Shown: positions 27,121-38,079 of the stretch, in pieces
Layout: every line of letters begins with the position of its first letter
Numbering within the stretch: the stretch's first letter is position 1
Source of the DNA: an uncultured Pelagibacteraceae bacterium
Lineage (GTDB): Bacteria > Pseudomonadota > Alphaproteobacteria > Pelagibacterales > Pelagibacteraceae
DNA: 64,000 nucleotides
Direction of reading: 5' to 3'
Assembly (NCBI GenBank): GCA_902635515.1
Contig: CACPOD010000005.1
Location: 39,769 to 103,768 of the forward strand
Notes under the pieces: generated by a model
Seen by the model: only the letters and a program-made list of their open reading frames with translations
The model's database searches: none
Told to the model about the DNA's origin: nothing
Position numbers and translations under genes: made by a program

Positions 27121-29151
27121 ATGAATAAAAAAGAAATTCAAAAAAAATATAAAGAAAAAATTAAATTAATAAGTAAATTTAATAAATTTTATTATGACAA
27201 AAGTGATCCAATAGTATCCGACCAAGAATACGATTCACTTAAAAAAGAAATTTTACTTTTAGAAAATAATTACAAATTTCTTAAATCCAAAAACTCTCCA
27301 TCAAATATTGTTGGTTATAAACCTTCAAAAAACTTTAAAAAAGTACTACATAGAGCACCAATGCTTTCTCTAGCCAATGCGTTTTCAGAAGAAGATTTGA
27401 TAAATTTTGAAAAAAAAATATTAAATTTCTTATCTCAAAAAAGTAACTTTGAAATTTTTTATAGCGCTGAACCAAAAATTGATGGAATTTCAGCTTCTTT
27501 GACATATTCAAATGGAACACTTATTAGAGGTTTGTCTAGAGGAGATGGAAAAGAAGGAGAGGACATCACTGAAAATCTTAAAACTATAAGTGACATTCCA
27601 AAAGTAATTTCATCAAAAGATTTTCCCAAAGAAATAGATATTAGAGGAGAGGTCTTTATTCAAAATAATGATTTTAAAAATATGAGTGAAAAATTTGCTA
27701 ACCCTAGAAATGCAGCATCGGGATCATTAAGACAAAAAAATCCAAATGAAACAAAAAAAATACCTTTAAAATTTATTGCATACACTTTTGGATACGAAGA
27801 GGGTTTAATAGTAGAAAATCAATCTGATTTTATTAAAAAATTAAGTGAATGGGGATTTAAAACAAATCCATTAAACAAATCAATTTCAGGAGTTAAAAAT
27901 TTAATTAAAAATTATAATGAAATTGAAAATAAAAGAGCAAACTTAGATTTTGATATAGACGGAATAGTTTACAAAGTGAATGATTTTGCCATGCAAAGAA
28001 GATTGGGTAATGTTGCTAATGCTCCAAGGTGGGCTATTGCACATAAATTTTCATCTAACAAAGCAGTTTCTAAAATTTTAGATATAGAAATTCAGATAGG
28101 CAGGACTGGCGCCTTAACACCAGTTGCAAAAATTCAACCAATTAATATTGGCGGAGTTACTGTTTCAAACGCAACATTACATAATGAAGATGAGATTAAC
28201 CGAAAAGATATTAGAATAGGCGATACAGTAGTTATAGAGAGAGCTGGTGATGTAATACCTCATATACTTTCAGCAGATAAACAAAAAAGACCAAAAAATT
28301 TAAAAAAATTTATTTTTCCAAAAAAATGTCCATCATGTGGATCAGAAACAATTAAAGAGTTTAACAAAGTAACAAAAAAAGTTGATGCTGTAAGGAGATG
28401 TTCTAGTGAAGGTTATTATTGTGATAAAATATCAATTGAAAAATTGAAACATTTTGTTTCAAAAGAAGCATTTAATATAGATGGATTTGGAAAAAAAATA
28501 GTTGAAAAATTTTGGAAATTGAAATTAATAAAATATCCTCAAGATATTTTTAATTTAGATTTCTCAAAAATTGAAAATTTAGATGGCTGGGGCAAACTTT
28601 CTGTTCAAAATTTAAAGTATTCAATTAATCAAAAAAAAAATATTTCTTTAGAAAGATTTATATTTTCTCTGGGTATAAGACATATAGGTCTAGAAAATGC
28701 AAAATTGTTGTCTAAACATTTTGTATCGTTTTCAAAATTTAAAAATTTGTCTAAACAAATTGATTATGAAGATATGCAAAATATTGATGGAATTGGTGAA
28801 ACACAAGTAAGTTCAATTAAAAGTTTTTTTTCAAATGAAGCTAATATAAAAGTTTTAAACGAATTGGAAAAAGTTTTGTTAATCAAAAATGCTATTCAAA
28901 ATTCAAATGATGGCCTGTTAAATAATAAGACTTTTTTAGTTACTGGAAAATTGAATGGAATAAGTAGAGCAGAAGTTAAATCTCTGATTGAGGAAAATTC
29001 TGGAAAAACAATTAGCAGTGTATCAAAAAAACTGAATTTTTTAATTATTGGTGAAAAACCAACGAAAAAAAAAGTAGATTATGCCAAACAGCTAAAAATA
29101 AAAGTAATTGACCAAGCTGAATTTTTGAAAATGCTAAATCAGAGTAGCTAA
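27121..29151 (+). CDS. ligA: NAD-dependent DNA ligase LigA
   Basis: Seals nicks in replication and repair. 677 residues in the standard order: Ia domain (YYDKSDPIVSDQEYDSL), adenylation domain with the catalytic Lys in EPKIDGISASL, GEVFIQ, HKFSSNKA, OB fold (IGRTGALTPVAKIQP), a four-cysteine zinc finger (CPSCG and RRCSSEGYYC), helix-hairpin-helix repeats, and a C-terminal BRCT domain (NNKTFLVTGKLNGISRAEVKSLIEE). ATG at 27121, just after the bamD stop; the frame opens a few codons earlier inside bamD. Overlaps the convergent peptidase gene by 18 bases. Confidence 0.97.
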   Translation: MNKKEIQKKYKEKIKLISKFNKFYYDKSDPIVSDQEYDSLKKEILLLENNYKFLKSKNSPSNIVGYKPSKNFKKVLHRAPMLSLANAFSEEDLINFEKKILNFLSQKSNFEIFYSAEPKIDGISASLTYSNGTLIRGLSRGDGKEGEDITENLKTISDIPKVISSKDFPKEIDIRGEVFIQNNDFKNMSEKFANPRNAASGSLRQKNPNETKKIPLKFIAYTFGYEEGLIVENQSDFIKKLSEWGFKTNPLNKSISGVKNLIKNYNEIENKRANLDFDIDGIVYKVNDFAMQRRLGNVANAPRWAIAHKFSSNKAVSKILDIEIQIGRTGALTPVAKIQPINIGGVTVSNATLHNEDEINRKDIRIGDTVVIERAGDVIPHILSADKQKRPKNLKKFIFPKKCPSCGSETIKEFNKVTKKVDAVRRCSSEGYYCDKISIEKLKHFVSKEAFNIDGFGKKIVEKFWKLKLIKYPQDIFNLDFSKIENLDGWGKLSVQNLKYSINQKKNISLERFIFSLGIRHIGLENAKLLSKHFVSFSKFKNLSKQIDYEDMQNIDGIGETQVSSIKSFFSNEANIKVLNELEKVLLIKNAIQNSNDGLLNNKTFLVTGKLNGISRAEVKSLIEENSGKTISSVSKKLNFLIIGEKPTKKKVDYAKQLKIKVIDQAEFLKMLNQSS

Positions 29152-30828
29152 CCAGCTTTTCTCTTTTGGATTTAAATATTTTGATATACTTGAATAAACT
29201 TCTAAATGATATTTAAACAGATAATTTTTCTCATCAATTGTTAATAAATTAAAATTTATTAAATCTTTCTCTATAGGTGCCATTGTTAAATTTTGAAATG
29301 ACAAATTTTTTTTTATTTTTTTAACATAAACTAGATTTTCAATCCTAATTCCATATTCATTGGTTTTATAGTACCCAGGTTCATTGCTTAAAATCATACC
29401 CTCTCTTATTTTTACTTTATTTATTTTAGATATAGATTGAGGTCCTTCATGAACATTAAGAAAAAAACCAACACCATGTCCTGTACCATGCGCATAATCT
29501 AGGTTACTTTTATTTAAAAATTTTCTCGCTCTTTTGTCAATTTTTTTACCTGTGTCATCTCTATTAATATCAGTCGTAGCAACAGCGATATGACCCTTTA
29601 ATACTTTTGTAAAAATATTTTTGATACTATTTTTTTGTTTAGAAAAACATATTGTTCTTGTGACATCAGTTGTCCCATACTTATATTGTCCACCAGAGTC
29701 ACATAGCAAAATATCATTTCTATTAATAGTTCTGCATCTCTCTTTTTTTGCACGGTAATGTACAATTGCACCATTTTTGCCTGAGCCCGCTATTGTATCA
29801 AAACTAGGATAGAGAAAGTTTTTATTCAATTTTCTAAAATTTTCTAATTTCTTTGCTGCTTCTACTTCTGTAATTTTTTTTTTATTAATTTTTTTTATCC
29901 AAAATAAAAATTTAGTTAATGCTACTCCATCCGAGATATGAGCATTAATCATATTCTTAATTTCTGTTTTATTTTTGATTGCTTTTAAAAGATAAATTGG
30001 ATCTTCTCTTTTAATAATCTTAAATTTAGATTTAATTAAATTTTCATAAAATATTGAACAAGATTTATCATCTACAATAAAGTTTTTTCCTTTAAGGTGT
30101 AGTATTTTACTTGGTAAAGTATTTACATTTAAAAATTCGTCTTTCGTAATAATTTTATTTTCTAATAATTGCTTACACTTTTTAAGATTACTTATAAGTA
30201 GTATTTTTTTTGATTTACTTACTATCAATCTTGAATTGGGAATTGGACTGTTAGGGCCATCTCCACCTCGTATATTTAAAGTCCACGCAACATTTTCTGG
30301 CGCACTAATAAAAATATAATCAGATTTATTTTTTTTTAAGTATTTAGTTATTTTATTTAATTTAGAATTAATACTTTCACCAACAATATTTTTATCTAAA
30401 GAAAAAAATGGGATTGTAGTATTTTCTTTCTGTTTTTTAATTTCATCAATTAGATTCTTTTCAATATATTTGATTTTATTGTGTTTTAAAAAATAATTTT
30501 TAATTTGAGTGTTGGTAAATAACTTTGGATCTATGCCAAGTGTAAGATTTTTAAACAAACTACAATTTATTAATTTTTCAAATCCATAAATTTTAAAATC
30601 TTTTCCACTCTCAATTTTACTTTGAATTGTATATCTGCCATCAGTAAACAAATAATTTTTATTTTTAAGAATTATGGCTAAGCCAGCAGATCCACTAAAG
30701 TTTGAGATTACCTCTAATCGATTTAATTTTGAATATTCTGTAAAATAATCATCATTTTTTGGAATCACATATCCATCAATTTCATATTTCTTAAATTTAC
30801 TTCTTAATTCTTTTATGTAATTTTTCAT
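29134..30828 (-). CDS. pepP: M24B family aminopeptidase (Xaa-Pro aminopeptidase type)
   Basis: Cytosolic dimetal peptidase removing N-terminal residues before proline. 564 residues, the long three-domain form: two creatinase-like N-terminal domains (YVIPKNDDYFTEY, FTDGRYTIQSK) and the catalytic pita-bread fold. Metal ligands: CDSGGQYKYGTTDVTRT (two Asp), YAHGTGHGVGFFLNVHEGP (His), NEPGYY (Glu) and YGIRIENLVYV (Glu). Overlaps the preceding helicase gene by four bases (ATGA), so the two form a small minus-strand operon. The exact substrate is inferred. Confidence 0.92.
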   Translation of the reverse strand: MKNYIKELRSKFKKYEIDGYVIPKNDDYFTEYSKLNRLEVISNFSGSAGLAIILKNKNYLFTDGRYTIQSKIESGKDFKIYGFEKLINCSLFKNLTLGIDPKLFTNTQIKNYFLKHNKIKYIEKNLIDEIKKQKENTTIPFFSLDKNIVGESINSKLNKITKYLKKNKSDYIFISAPENVAWTLNIRGGDGPNSPIPNSRLIVSKSKKILLISNLKKCKQLLENKIITKDEFLNVNTLPSKILHLKGKNFIVDDKSCSIFYENLIKSKFKIIKREDPIYLLKAIKNKTEIKNMINAHISDGVALTKFLFWIKKINKKKITEVEAAKKLENFRKLNKNFLYPSFDTIAGSGKNGAIVHYRAKKERCRTINRNDILLCDSGGQYKYGTTDVTRTICFSKQKNSIKNIFTKVLKGHIAVATTDINRDDTGKKIDKRARKFLNKSNLDYAHGTGHGVGFFLNVHEGPQSISKINKVKIREGMILSNEPGYYKTNEYGIRIENLVYVKKIKKNLSFQNLTMAPIEKDLINFNLLTIDEKNYLFKYHLEVYSSISKYLNPKEKSWLATLI

Positions 30829-32861
30829 TTAATTCTCTTTTGATATCTTATCCATCCAGGACTTCTTGTACCTTCCTCAATTTCAAAATCTTGATTAAAA
30901 TCAAAATTATCATCATTATTAATTTCCTCATCAAAGAAGGAGTTTTTTTCTAAATGTTTTTCTGGAAGTTCATCAACAAATCTTGAAGCCATACTATCAA
31001 TCCAATCTCCTTGATAAAATCTATTCATTGAAAAGGAAATTATAGCTTTTTTCTTCGCTCTTGTAATTCCTACATACGCTAACCGTCTTTCTTCCTCTAG
31101 GCCATTTTGACCTTTTTCTTCGATAGATTTTTGGTGTGGAAACAACCCTTCCTCCCATCCAGGTAAAAATACAACATCAAACTCTAAACCTTTTGCTGCG
31201 TGCATAGTCATCATGTTAATTTTTTCACCATCCCATTCCTGATCTACAGACGTTGCTAAAGAAACGTGTTCTAAAAAACTTTCTAGATTGTCAAATTCTT
31301 TCATTGCACTTAATAACTCTTTAATATTTTCTAATCTATTTTCATTATCCAAGTCTTTTTTATTTTTAAGCATTGCTGAATATCCTGATTCATCTAAAAC
31401 AATTTGTAATAATTTTATATGACTTGATTTTTTTACAATTAAATCGTTTCTCCACTTCATTAAAGAATTGATAAATAAACTAAGACCAATTTTAGCTTTT
31501 GGTTTAATTAAATTTTGTTCAAGCATTTTTATTGATGCTCTTTCTAAATTTAAATTATTTAATTTGGCAAATTCATGTATGTTTTTTAAAGTACTTTCTC
31601 CTATAGATCTTTTTGGGTTGTTTACAATTCTTTCAAAAGCAAGATCATCTTTTTCTTGATAGATTAATCTTAAATAGGCAACACAATCTTTTATTTCAGC
31701 TCTTTCATAAAATTTTGTACCTCCTAATATTCTATATGGCATACCAATTTTAAGGAATCGTTCTTCAAATTCTCGTGTTTGAAAAATAGCTCTTACAAGG
31801 ATTGCAACATTATTAAAGGAAAATTTTTTTTTAATTTTTTTTTCTATTTCGTCAGAAATTCCAATTGCTTCATCTTTACCATTCTTAAAACAATTTAATT
31901 GAACTAAGTCACCTTCTTCCATTGTAGTAATCAATGTTTTACCAACCCTATTTTGATTATGTGAAATAAGATCTGAAGCAACAGATAGAATATTCTGCGA
32001 AGATCTATAATTTTGCTCTAATCTAATTACTTTTGTATCTTTATAAACTTGATCAAATTCTAAAAAATTTTTTATTTCTGCGCCTCTCCAACTATAGATT
32101 GATTGATCATCATCACCAACACAACAAATATTTTTATTTTTTTCTGATAAAAGATTAAGCCATTTACTTTGAATAAAATTCGTATCTTGATATTCATCGA
32201 CAAGAATATATTTAAAATTTGTTGAATATATTTCTCTGATATCAGAATTGAATTCTAAAATTTTAACAGCATGCAAAATAAGGTCTCCAAAGTCACAAGA
32301 ATTTAAGTCAGTTAATTTTTGTTGATAAATTTTGTAAAGTGGGAGAATTGTTTTTTCGTAAATATCTTTTTTATTTATTATTACCTCGTTAGGATAAAAT
32401 CCTTTATTTTTCCATCGATCGATTATTGCCAATATAAATTTGGGTGACAGTTTTTTGATATCAATATTTTCTGCCTTACAAATATTTTTGATAAGTCGCA
32501 TCTGATCTTCCGTGTCTACAATGGTAAAATTATGGTTTAGTTTAACTGCCGACGCATGTTTTCTTAATAATTTTGCACAAATTGAATGAAATGTACCTAG
32601 CCAAGGAAGGCCCACAGCAGAGGAGCCAAGTATTTTACTGACTCTATGTTCCATTTCTTTGGCTGCCTTGTTGGTAAATGTGACTGCTAATATTTGGTTA
32701 GGAAAAGCCTTTTTTTCTTTGATTATATTAGCTATTCTTGATGTTAATACTTTTGTTTTTCCAGATCCGGCCCCAGCAACAATTAATAGGGGTCCATCAA
32801 GATGCATCACAGCCTCTTTTTGTGCTTCATTTAAATTTTTTAAATAATCGTTGTTTATCAT
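30825..32861 (-). CDS. uvrD: UvrD/PcrA-type superfamily 1 DNA helicase
   Basis: 3'-5' helicase in excision and mismatch repair or replication restart. 678 residues with all SF1A motifs: Q-motif LNEAQKEAV, Walker A VAGAGSGKTKVL, Ia AVTFTNKAAKEM, II LVDEYQDTN, III GDDDQSIYSWRGA, IV QNYRSS, V TMHAAKGLEFDVVFL and VI RLAYVGITRAKK. Acidic C-terminus (about 640-678). Its start lies 34 bases from the divergent AsmA-like gene. No LexA-type box was found in that gap. Confidence 0.95.
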   Translation of the reverse strand: MINNDYLKNLNEAQKEAVMHLDGPLLIVAGAGSGKTKVLTSRIANIIKEKKAFPNQILAVTFTNKAAKEMEHRVSKILGSSAVGLPWLGTFHSICAKLLRKHASAVKLNHNFTIVDTEDQMRLIKNICKAENIDIKKLSPKFILAIIDRWKNKGFYPNEVIINKKDIYEKTILPLYKIYQQKLTDLNSCDFGDLILHAVKILEFNSDIREIYSTNFKYILVDEYQDTNFIQSKWLNLLSEKNKNICCVGDDDQSIYSWRGAEIKNFLEFDQVYKDTKVIRLEQNYRSSQNILSVASDLISHNQNRVGKTLITTMEEGDLVQLNCFKNGKDEAIGISDEIEKKIKKKFSFNNVAILVRAIFQTREFEERFLKIGMPYRILGGTKFYERAEIKDCVAYLRLIYQEKDDLAFERIVNNPKRSIGESTLKNIHEFAKLNNLNLERASIKMLEQNLIKPKAKIGLSLFINSLMKWRNDLIVKKSSHIKLLQIVLDESGYSAMLKNKKDLDNENRLENIKELLSAMKEFDNLESFLEHVSLATSVDQEWDGEKINMMTMHAAKGLEFDVVFLPGWEEGLFPHQKSIEEKGQNGLEEERRLAYVGITRAKKKAIISFSMNRFYQGDWIDSMASRFVDELPEKHLEKNSFFDEEINNDDNFDFNQDFEIEEGTRSPGWIRYQKRIK

Positions 32862-32895
32862 TTAAAATAATACTTTATAAGTTTTCTTGACTGTT

Positions 32896-34386
32896 ATGAG
32901 TAAAACAAATTTTTCTATTAAATATATAAAAAACATCAATAGATTTATTAATAGTCTTTTAGAAAAAAATTTAAACAAGTTAAATTCAAAAAATTTAAGC
33001 TATTTAATTAAAAATAATAAAATAATTTTAACTTTTGTCGCAGTTTTTGTATTATTTATATCTTACCTTTTGTTACCTACTTTCTATAATCAATCTGATA
33101 TATCGAAACAGCTAAAAACTGAACTTCAAAATAAATTCGATTTAAATTTTGAGTTTTCTCAAAACTTAAAATATAATTTTTTTCCCAAACCACACTTTAT
33201 AATTAAAGAGTCAGTTATATTAGATAATAAAAATAAAATTTCAGAGATCGATAAGTTAAAAATTTTTGTTTCATATGATAACTTTTTTTCTTCAAAAAAT
33301 ATCGAAATTAGAGATTTAATTTTGGAAAATGCAAATTTTAACCTTAACAAAAAAAACTTTAACTTTTTTCTAAATCTGCTGAATAAAAGTTTTCAAGACA
33401 CAGATTTTATTGTCAAAGATAGTAATATTTTTTTCAGAAATTCTGAAGATGAAGTACTTTTTATAAATAAAATTATTAAAATTAAATATTATTTCGCAAA
33501 AAAAGAGCTAAAGAACATATTTTATTCAGAAAATGAAATTTTTAATATTCCATTTTCTATGGAAATGTTTTTGAATGAAGATAAAAGTAAAATTTTTTCA
33601 AAAATTAATCTTAACCAAATAAACCTTAAAATTAAAAATGAATTAAGTCTAAAGAGTCAAAATAAAATAGGAAAATCTGAACTTATTTTTAAAAAAATAA
33701 AAAGAAATATAAATTATCAAATTAAAAAAAATATTTTTAAATTTCATTTATTTGACAAAATAGATCAACCAACTCAATCATATAAGGGAGAATTTAATTT
33801 CAAGCCTTTTTTTGCTAGTTTAAAGGGTGATTTAGAGGATTTAAATCTAGATTTTATATTTGGGACTAATGCAATAATTGCACAATTTTTAAAAACAGAA
33901 ATATTAAATAATAAAAACATAGATTTTAAATTAAAAATAAATGCAGACAAAATTTATAAAAACTTTAATTTTAAAGACATTGATTTGAATTCAAAAATCC
34001 AAGAAGGTTTAATTGATATGGATCAAACAAAATTTAAATGGAAAAATTATGCAGAGTTCGAATTATTACAAAGTTTGATTTTTGTTAAAGATAGTGAATT
34101 GGTTTTAGATGGAAGACTAAAGATTAATATAAAAAATTATAAAGATATATATAAGTTTCTTCTTACCCCAAAAAATTATAGGAATGAAATTCAAAAAGTA
34201 GATTTAAACTTTACTTATAATTTTGATCAAAAAACAGCTGAATTAAAAGATATTAAAATTGATAATAAAATTAATCATAATGTTAATAAAATTCTAAATA
34301 ATATAATTATAAGAAAAGATAAACTTCAAAATAAAATCTACTTTAAAAATCTATTAAATAATGCGATCAAGAGTTACGCTGGATAG
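32896..34386 (+). CDS. AsmA-like membrane-anchored protein
   Basis: About 496 residues with one N-terminal membrane helix (roughly residues 47-67) and a large periplasmic part. After the helix, [47 protein letters not shown] sequence follows the AsmA family start (helix, then a G-x-I-x-x-S-x-x-P-x-L-x-I-type strand series). The remainder is beta-rich and Lys/Asn/Ile loaded. AsmA-like proteins act in outer-membrane lipid transport. The family call rests on the first 150 residues. ATG at 32896 preferred over TTG at 32887. The 3' end overlaps fumC by 13 bases. Confidence 0.55.
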   Translation: MSKTNFSIKYIKNINRFINSLLEKNLNKLNSKNLSYLIKNNKIILTFVAVFVLFISYLLLPTFYNQSDISKQLKTELQNKFDLNFEFSQNLKYNFFPKPHFIIKESVILDNKNKISEIDKLKIFVSYDNFFSSKNIEIRDLILENANFNLNKKNFNFFLNLLNKSFQDTDFIVKDSNIFFRNSEDEVLFINKIIKIKYYFAKKELKNIFYSENEIFNIPFSMEMFLNEDKSKIFSKINLNQINLKIKNELSLKSQNKIGKSELIFKKIKRNINYQIKKNIFKFHLFDKIDQPTQSYKGEFNFKPFFASLKGDLEDLNLDFIFGTNAIIAQFLKTEILNNKNIDFKLKINADKIYKNFNFKDIDLNSKIQEGLIDMDQTKFKWKNYAEFELLQSLIFVKDSELVLDGRLKINIKNYKDIYKFLLTPKNYRNEIQKVDLNFTYNFDQKTAELKDIKIDNKINHNVNKILNNIIIRKDKLQNKIYFKNLLNNAIKSYAG

Positions 34387-35762
34387 ATCATTTTTTTTGG
34401 ATCAACTATCTTATTATAATCTTTTTCATCAATTAATCCTGATTTTAAAGCTTCATGCTTTAAAGTTGTGTTATTTTTAAGTGCAGTTTTTGCAATTTTT
34501 GCAGCATTGTCATATCCAATGTGTGGAGCTAATGCAGTAACCAGCATAAGTGAATTATCCAAATGTTCTTGAATTTTCTTTTTATTAGCTTTTATTCCTT
34601 TGACACAATATAGAGCAAAATTTTTTGTACTGTCAGCAATCAAGTCGATTGATTGTAAGATGTTATGAGCAATTAAAGGTTTAAATACATTTAGCTCGAA
34701 ATGGCCATGAGATCCTGCCATTGTTATTCCATTATGATTTCCAATTACTTTTACACAAACCATTGTTACAGCTTCACATTGTGTTGGGTTTACTTTTCCA
34801 GGCATTATCGAAGACCCTGGTTCGTTTTCAGGAAGAATTAATTCTCCATAACCAGCCCTTGGGCCTGAGCCTAGGAAACGAATATCATTAGATATTTTCA
34901 TTAAAGCTACAGCACAGGTATTAAGGGCACCAGAAAAATTTACAATTGCATCATGAGCAGCAAGTTCTGCAAATTTATTTGGAGCTGGTTTGAATTTAAT
35001 CTTCGTAAACCTAGCAATTTCTTTTACAATTTTTTTGTCAAAATTTTTCTTTGAATTTATCCCAGTACCAACTGCCGTACCTCCTTGAGCGAGAAACAAT
35101 ATTTCCTTTAAAGCATATTCTATTCTTTCAATACTTTTTTTAACTTGGAAATGATATCCAGAGAATTCCTGTCCGAGAGATAATGGAGTAGCATCTTGTA
35201 AATGAGTTCTTCCAATTTTTACTATGTTTTTAAATTCGTTGGATTTTCTTTTTAACTCCTTTTCTAAAATTTTTAAGCTTGGCAGCATTTTAGCAATAGT
35301 TTCTTTAGCAACGGAGATGTGCATTGCAGTTGGAAAAACATCATTTGTTGATTGCGATTTGTTTACATGGTCGTTTGGATGAACTGGCTTTTTTGTACCT
35401 TTTTTTCCACCTAAAATTTCTATTGCCCTATTTGCAATTACTTCATTTACGTTCATATTTGTTTGTGTGCCAGAACCAGTTTGCCAGACTTTTAAAGGAA
35501 AGTTTTCATCTAACTTACCCTTGATTACTTCATCTGATGCTTTGATTATTGCTTTAGAAATTTTACCATCAATTAATTTATCTTTAGCATGAACAATTGC
35601 AGCGGATCTTTTGATAATCGCTATTGATTTAATAATTGAGATATTAACTAAAATTTTTCCAATATTAAAAAATTTATTGGATCTCTGAGTAGATGCGCCC
35701 CAATACTTATCATTTGGGACATTTATACTTCCAATACTGTCAAATTCTTTTCTTAATTTCAT
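34374..35762 (-). CDS. fumC: Class II fumarate hydratase FumC
   Basis: Iron-independent fumarase of the TCA cycle, fumarate to L-malate. 462 residues with the superfamily motifs [60 protein letters not shown] and the signature [16 protein letters not shown]. The C-terminal segment near [17 protein letters not shown] is typical of FumC rather than aspartase, where GIT- motifs differ. It stands alone, convergent with the AsmA-like gene and divergent from the next. Confidence 0.95.
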   Translation of the reverse strand: MKLRKEFDSIGSINVPNDKYWGASTQRSNKFFNIGKILVNISIIKSIAIIKRSAAIVHAKDKLIDGKISKAIIKASDEVIKGKLDENFPLKVWQTGSGTQTNMNVNEVIANRAIEILGGKKGTKKPVHPNDHVNKSQSTNDVFPTAMHISVAKETIAKMLPSLKILEKELKRKSNEFKNIVKIGRTHLQDATPLSLGQEFSGYHFQVKKSIERIEYALKEILFLAQGGTAVGTGINSKKNFDKKIVKEIARFTKIKFKPAPNKFAELAAHDAIVNFSGALNTCAVALMKISNDIRFLGSGPRAGYGELILPENEPGSSIMPGKVNPTQCEAVTMVCVKVIGNHNGITMAGSHGHFELNVFKPLIAHNILQSIDLIADSTKNFALYCVKGIKANKKKIQEHLDNSLMLVTALAPHIGYDNAAKIAKTALKNNTTLKHEALKSGLIDEKDYNKIVDPKKMIYPA

Positions 35763-35828
35763 TGATAAATTTTAAGTAACTAATAATTATTAACATACAA
35801 TAAATTTTTAAAAACATACAGGAGCATT

Positions 35829-36200
35829 ATGTCGAATTTTAGTAAAGTAGGCACTTTCATGAAAACATTTGGTCAGGAAGTTAAAATGAAACCATCATTT
35901 AGCACTGAAAAAATAAATAAATTGAGAATAGATCTTATTAAAGAAGAATTAGAGGAGCTTACAGAAGCTATGAATAATAAGGATTTATTAGAAGTAGCTG
36001 ATGCGCTTACAGACATATTATATGTAACCTATGGAGCAGGCCACGCATTTGGAATTGATTTAGATAAATGTTTTGATGAGGTCCAAAACTCCAATATGAG
36101 TAAGTTAGATGAAAACGGGAAACCAATTTATAATGAGTCTGGAAAAGTCATGAAAGGGCCTAACTATTTTAAACCAGACCTGTCTAAGTTTGTGAATTAG
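35829..36200 (+). CDS. MazG-superfamily nucleoside triphosphate pyrophosphohydrolase-like protein
   Basis: 123-residue all-alpha NTP-PPase. The metal-binding helices are LIKEELEELTEAMNNKDLLEVADALTDILYV, giving the E-E-x-x-E and E-x-x-D pattern of MazG and HisE relatives. The tail (CFDEVQNSNMSKLDENGKPIYNESGKVMKGP) matches a subfamily annotated as phosphoribosyl-ATP pyrophosphohydrolase-like, though no his genes are nearby. Likely hydrolyses an unusual or surplus NTP. It has a good Shine-Dalgarno (CAGGAG) and overlaps the convergent nadC by four bases. Confidence 0.85.
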   Translation: MSNFSKVGTFMKTFGQEVKMKPSFSTEKINKLRIDLIKEELEELTEAMNNKDLLEVADALTDILYVTYGAGHAFGIDLDKCFDEVQNSNMSKLDENGKPIYNESGKVMKGPNYFKPDLSKFVN

Positions 36201-37030
36201 ATTTCTAGCTTAAAGTCAATTGCAGGAGCGCTGTGAGTAATGCTGCCAACGGAAATTCTATTCACGCCAGTAGATGAAATAGCCTTCACAGTTTTTAAAG
36301 AAACATTACCTGAAGCTTCAGTCTCATAATGATTTTTAGCAATTTTAACACCATCTCTTAAATTTTTAATACTCATATTATCAAGCAGAACAGTATTAAA
36401 TTTTAGACCTAATATTGATTTAAGTTGTTTTATTGTATCAACTTCAACTGTAATTTTTTTTCCTTTTTTATTTTTTATTGCCTTTAAGACCAAAGTTTTT
36501 AAATCTGAACTAGCTATATGGTTATCTTTAATCAGATATTCATCACTTAAATTAAATCTATGATTTGTACCACCACCTAATTTTACAGCATATTTTTGGA
36601 CAACTCTTAAATTAGGAATTGTTTTTCTTGTGCAACAAATTTTAGTTTTCTTTCCCGCTAATTTTACAAATTCATTTGTTTTAGTTGCTATTCCAGAAAT
36701 ATGAGATAAAAAATTTAAAGCTACCCTTTCAGCGATTAGAATATTTTTTGCATTACCTTTAATTAAAGCTACTAAATTTCCTTTTTTAATCTTAGAACCA
36801 TCTTTTTTCTTAATAATGAATTTTATTTTATCATCAATTAATGCAAAAGTTTGTTTAGCAAATAACAATCCTCCAATAATTGCACTTTGATTTGCAATTA
36901 ATTTAACTGTTACAATTTTATCATCTTTAATTAAACTTGAAGTGATATCTCCTGAAGGATAAAGATCCTCGTTTAATGCTAGCTTTACAGTACTCTTGAT
37001 AAATTCTTTGCTTAGTTTTATTTTTGACAC
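36197..37030 (-). CDS. nadC: Quinolinate phosphoribosyltransferase NadC
   Basis: Makes nicotinate mononucleotide from quinolinate and PRPP in NAD synthesis. 277 residues. Motifs: LALNEDLYPSGDITSSLI, ERVALNFLSHISGIATKT, CCTRKTIPNLRVVQKYAVKLGGGTNHRFNLSD, LIKDNHI, TVEVDTIKQ, VLLDNMS and ASGNVSLKTVKAISSTGVNRISVG. It follows nadA by four bases on the same strand, so the two enzymes are made together. A separate L-aspartate oxidase gene (nadB) was not seen in the window. Confidence 0.97.
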   Translation of the reverse strand: MSKIKLSKEFIKSTVKLALNEDLYPSGDITSSLIKDDKIVTVKLIANQSAIIGGLLFAKQTFALIDDKIKFIIKKKDGSKIKKGNLVALIKGNAKNILIAERVALNFLSHISGIATKTNEFVKLAGKKTKICCTRKTIPNLRVVQKYAVKLGGGTNHRFNLSDEYLIKDNHIASSDLKTLVLKAIKNKKGKKITVEVDTIKQLKSILGLKFNTVLLDNMSIKNLRDGVKIAKNHYETEASGNVSLKTVKAISSTGVNRISVGSITHSAPAIDFKLEI

Positions 37031-37034
37031 TTAA

Positions 37035-38039
37035 TTATCTGCCAATTGCTGCCATTCTCTCTACGGATATTCTGGCTTTTTCAATTGTCTCTTTGTCCAT
37101 AATAATTTCACCAGTTTCGTTCTCTAAACAATCTAATATCTTTGGAAGTGTAATTTTTTTCATGTGAGGACACATGTTACATGGTTTAACAAAATCTACA
37201 TTTGGATTTTCTATTTGTATGTTGTCACTCATTGAACACTCTGTAACCATCATCACCTTTTTTGGCTGATTATCTTTTACATATTTGATCATTCCAGATG
37301 TTGATCCTGCAAAATCACTTGCCTCAACAACATCAGGAGGACATTCTGGATGTGCAATAATTTTAATTCCTGGATTATTTTTTCTAATATCCTCTATTTC
37401 TTTTTTATTAAATTGATCATGAACAATACAAATTCCTTTCCATGAAATAATTTCAACATCAGTTTGAGAAGCTACATATTTAGCTAAATAATCATCAGGT
37501 AAAAATATTACTCTTTTTACTCCAAGTGATTTAACTATTTTAACTGCATTGGCGGAGGTACAACAAACGTCTGTTTCTGCCTTAACTTCTGCTGACGTGT
37601 TAACATAAGATACAACAGGAACACCTGGGTACTTTTCTTTTAATAGTCTAACATCTTTACCAGTAATAGATGATGACAAAGAACAGCCAGCATCCATATC
37701 AGGAAGAATAACTTTTTTATTAGGGCTCATTAATTTTGCAGTTTCTGCCATGAAATGTACTCCAGCCATTAAAATAATATCAGCTGAAGTTTTTGAGGCC
37801 TCGATTGCTAATGCTAAAGAGTCTGCAGAAAAATCCGCTACACCATGATAAATTTCTGGTGTTTGATAGTTGTGAGCAAGAATTACAGCATTTTTCTCTT
37901 TTTTTAATTTATTAATTTTATGAATATAAGGAGCATGCACTGACCATTCAATTTCAGGCATAACCTTAGAAATTTTTTGATAAATAGGATCTGTTGCTTT
38001 ACGCACTTCTTGTGTAAATTCCATGGGGATTTTTACCAA
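37035..38039 (-). CDS. nadA: Quinolinate synthase NadA
   Basis: [4Fe-4S] enzyme condensing iminoaspartate and dihydroxyacetone phosphate to quinolinate. 334 residues. Recognised by AVILAHNYQTPEIYHGVADF, DSLALA, GVHFMAETAKLMSPNKKVILPDMDAGCSL (first cluster Cys), CCTSANAVKIVKSL, HPECPPDVVEASDFAGSTSGMI (second) and CNMCPHMKKITL (third). It is the upstream partner of nadC. Its iminoaspartate would have to come from NadB or aspartate dehydrogenase encoded elsewhere. Confidence 0.97.
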   Translation of the reverse strand: MVKIPMEFTQEVRKATDPIYQKISKVMPEIEWSVHAPYIHKINKLKKEKNAVILAHNYQTPEIYHGVADFSADSLALAIEASKTSADIILMAGVHFMAETAKLMSPNKKVILPDMDAGCSLSSSITGKDVRLLKEKYPGVPVVSYVNTSAEVKAETDVCCTSANAVKIVKSLGVKRVIFLPDDYLAKYVASQTDVEIISWKGICIVHDQFNKKEIEDIRKNNPGIKIIAHPECPPDVVEASDFAGSTSGMIKYVKDNQPKKVMMVTECSMSDNIQIENPNVDFVKPCNMCPHMKKITLPKILDCLENETGEIIMDKETIEKARISVERMAAIGR

Positions 38040-38079
38040 TTTGAATCATGATTGTCATTCATTTATTATGGGACATATC

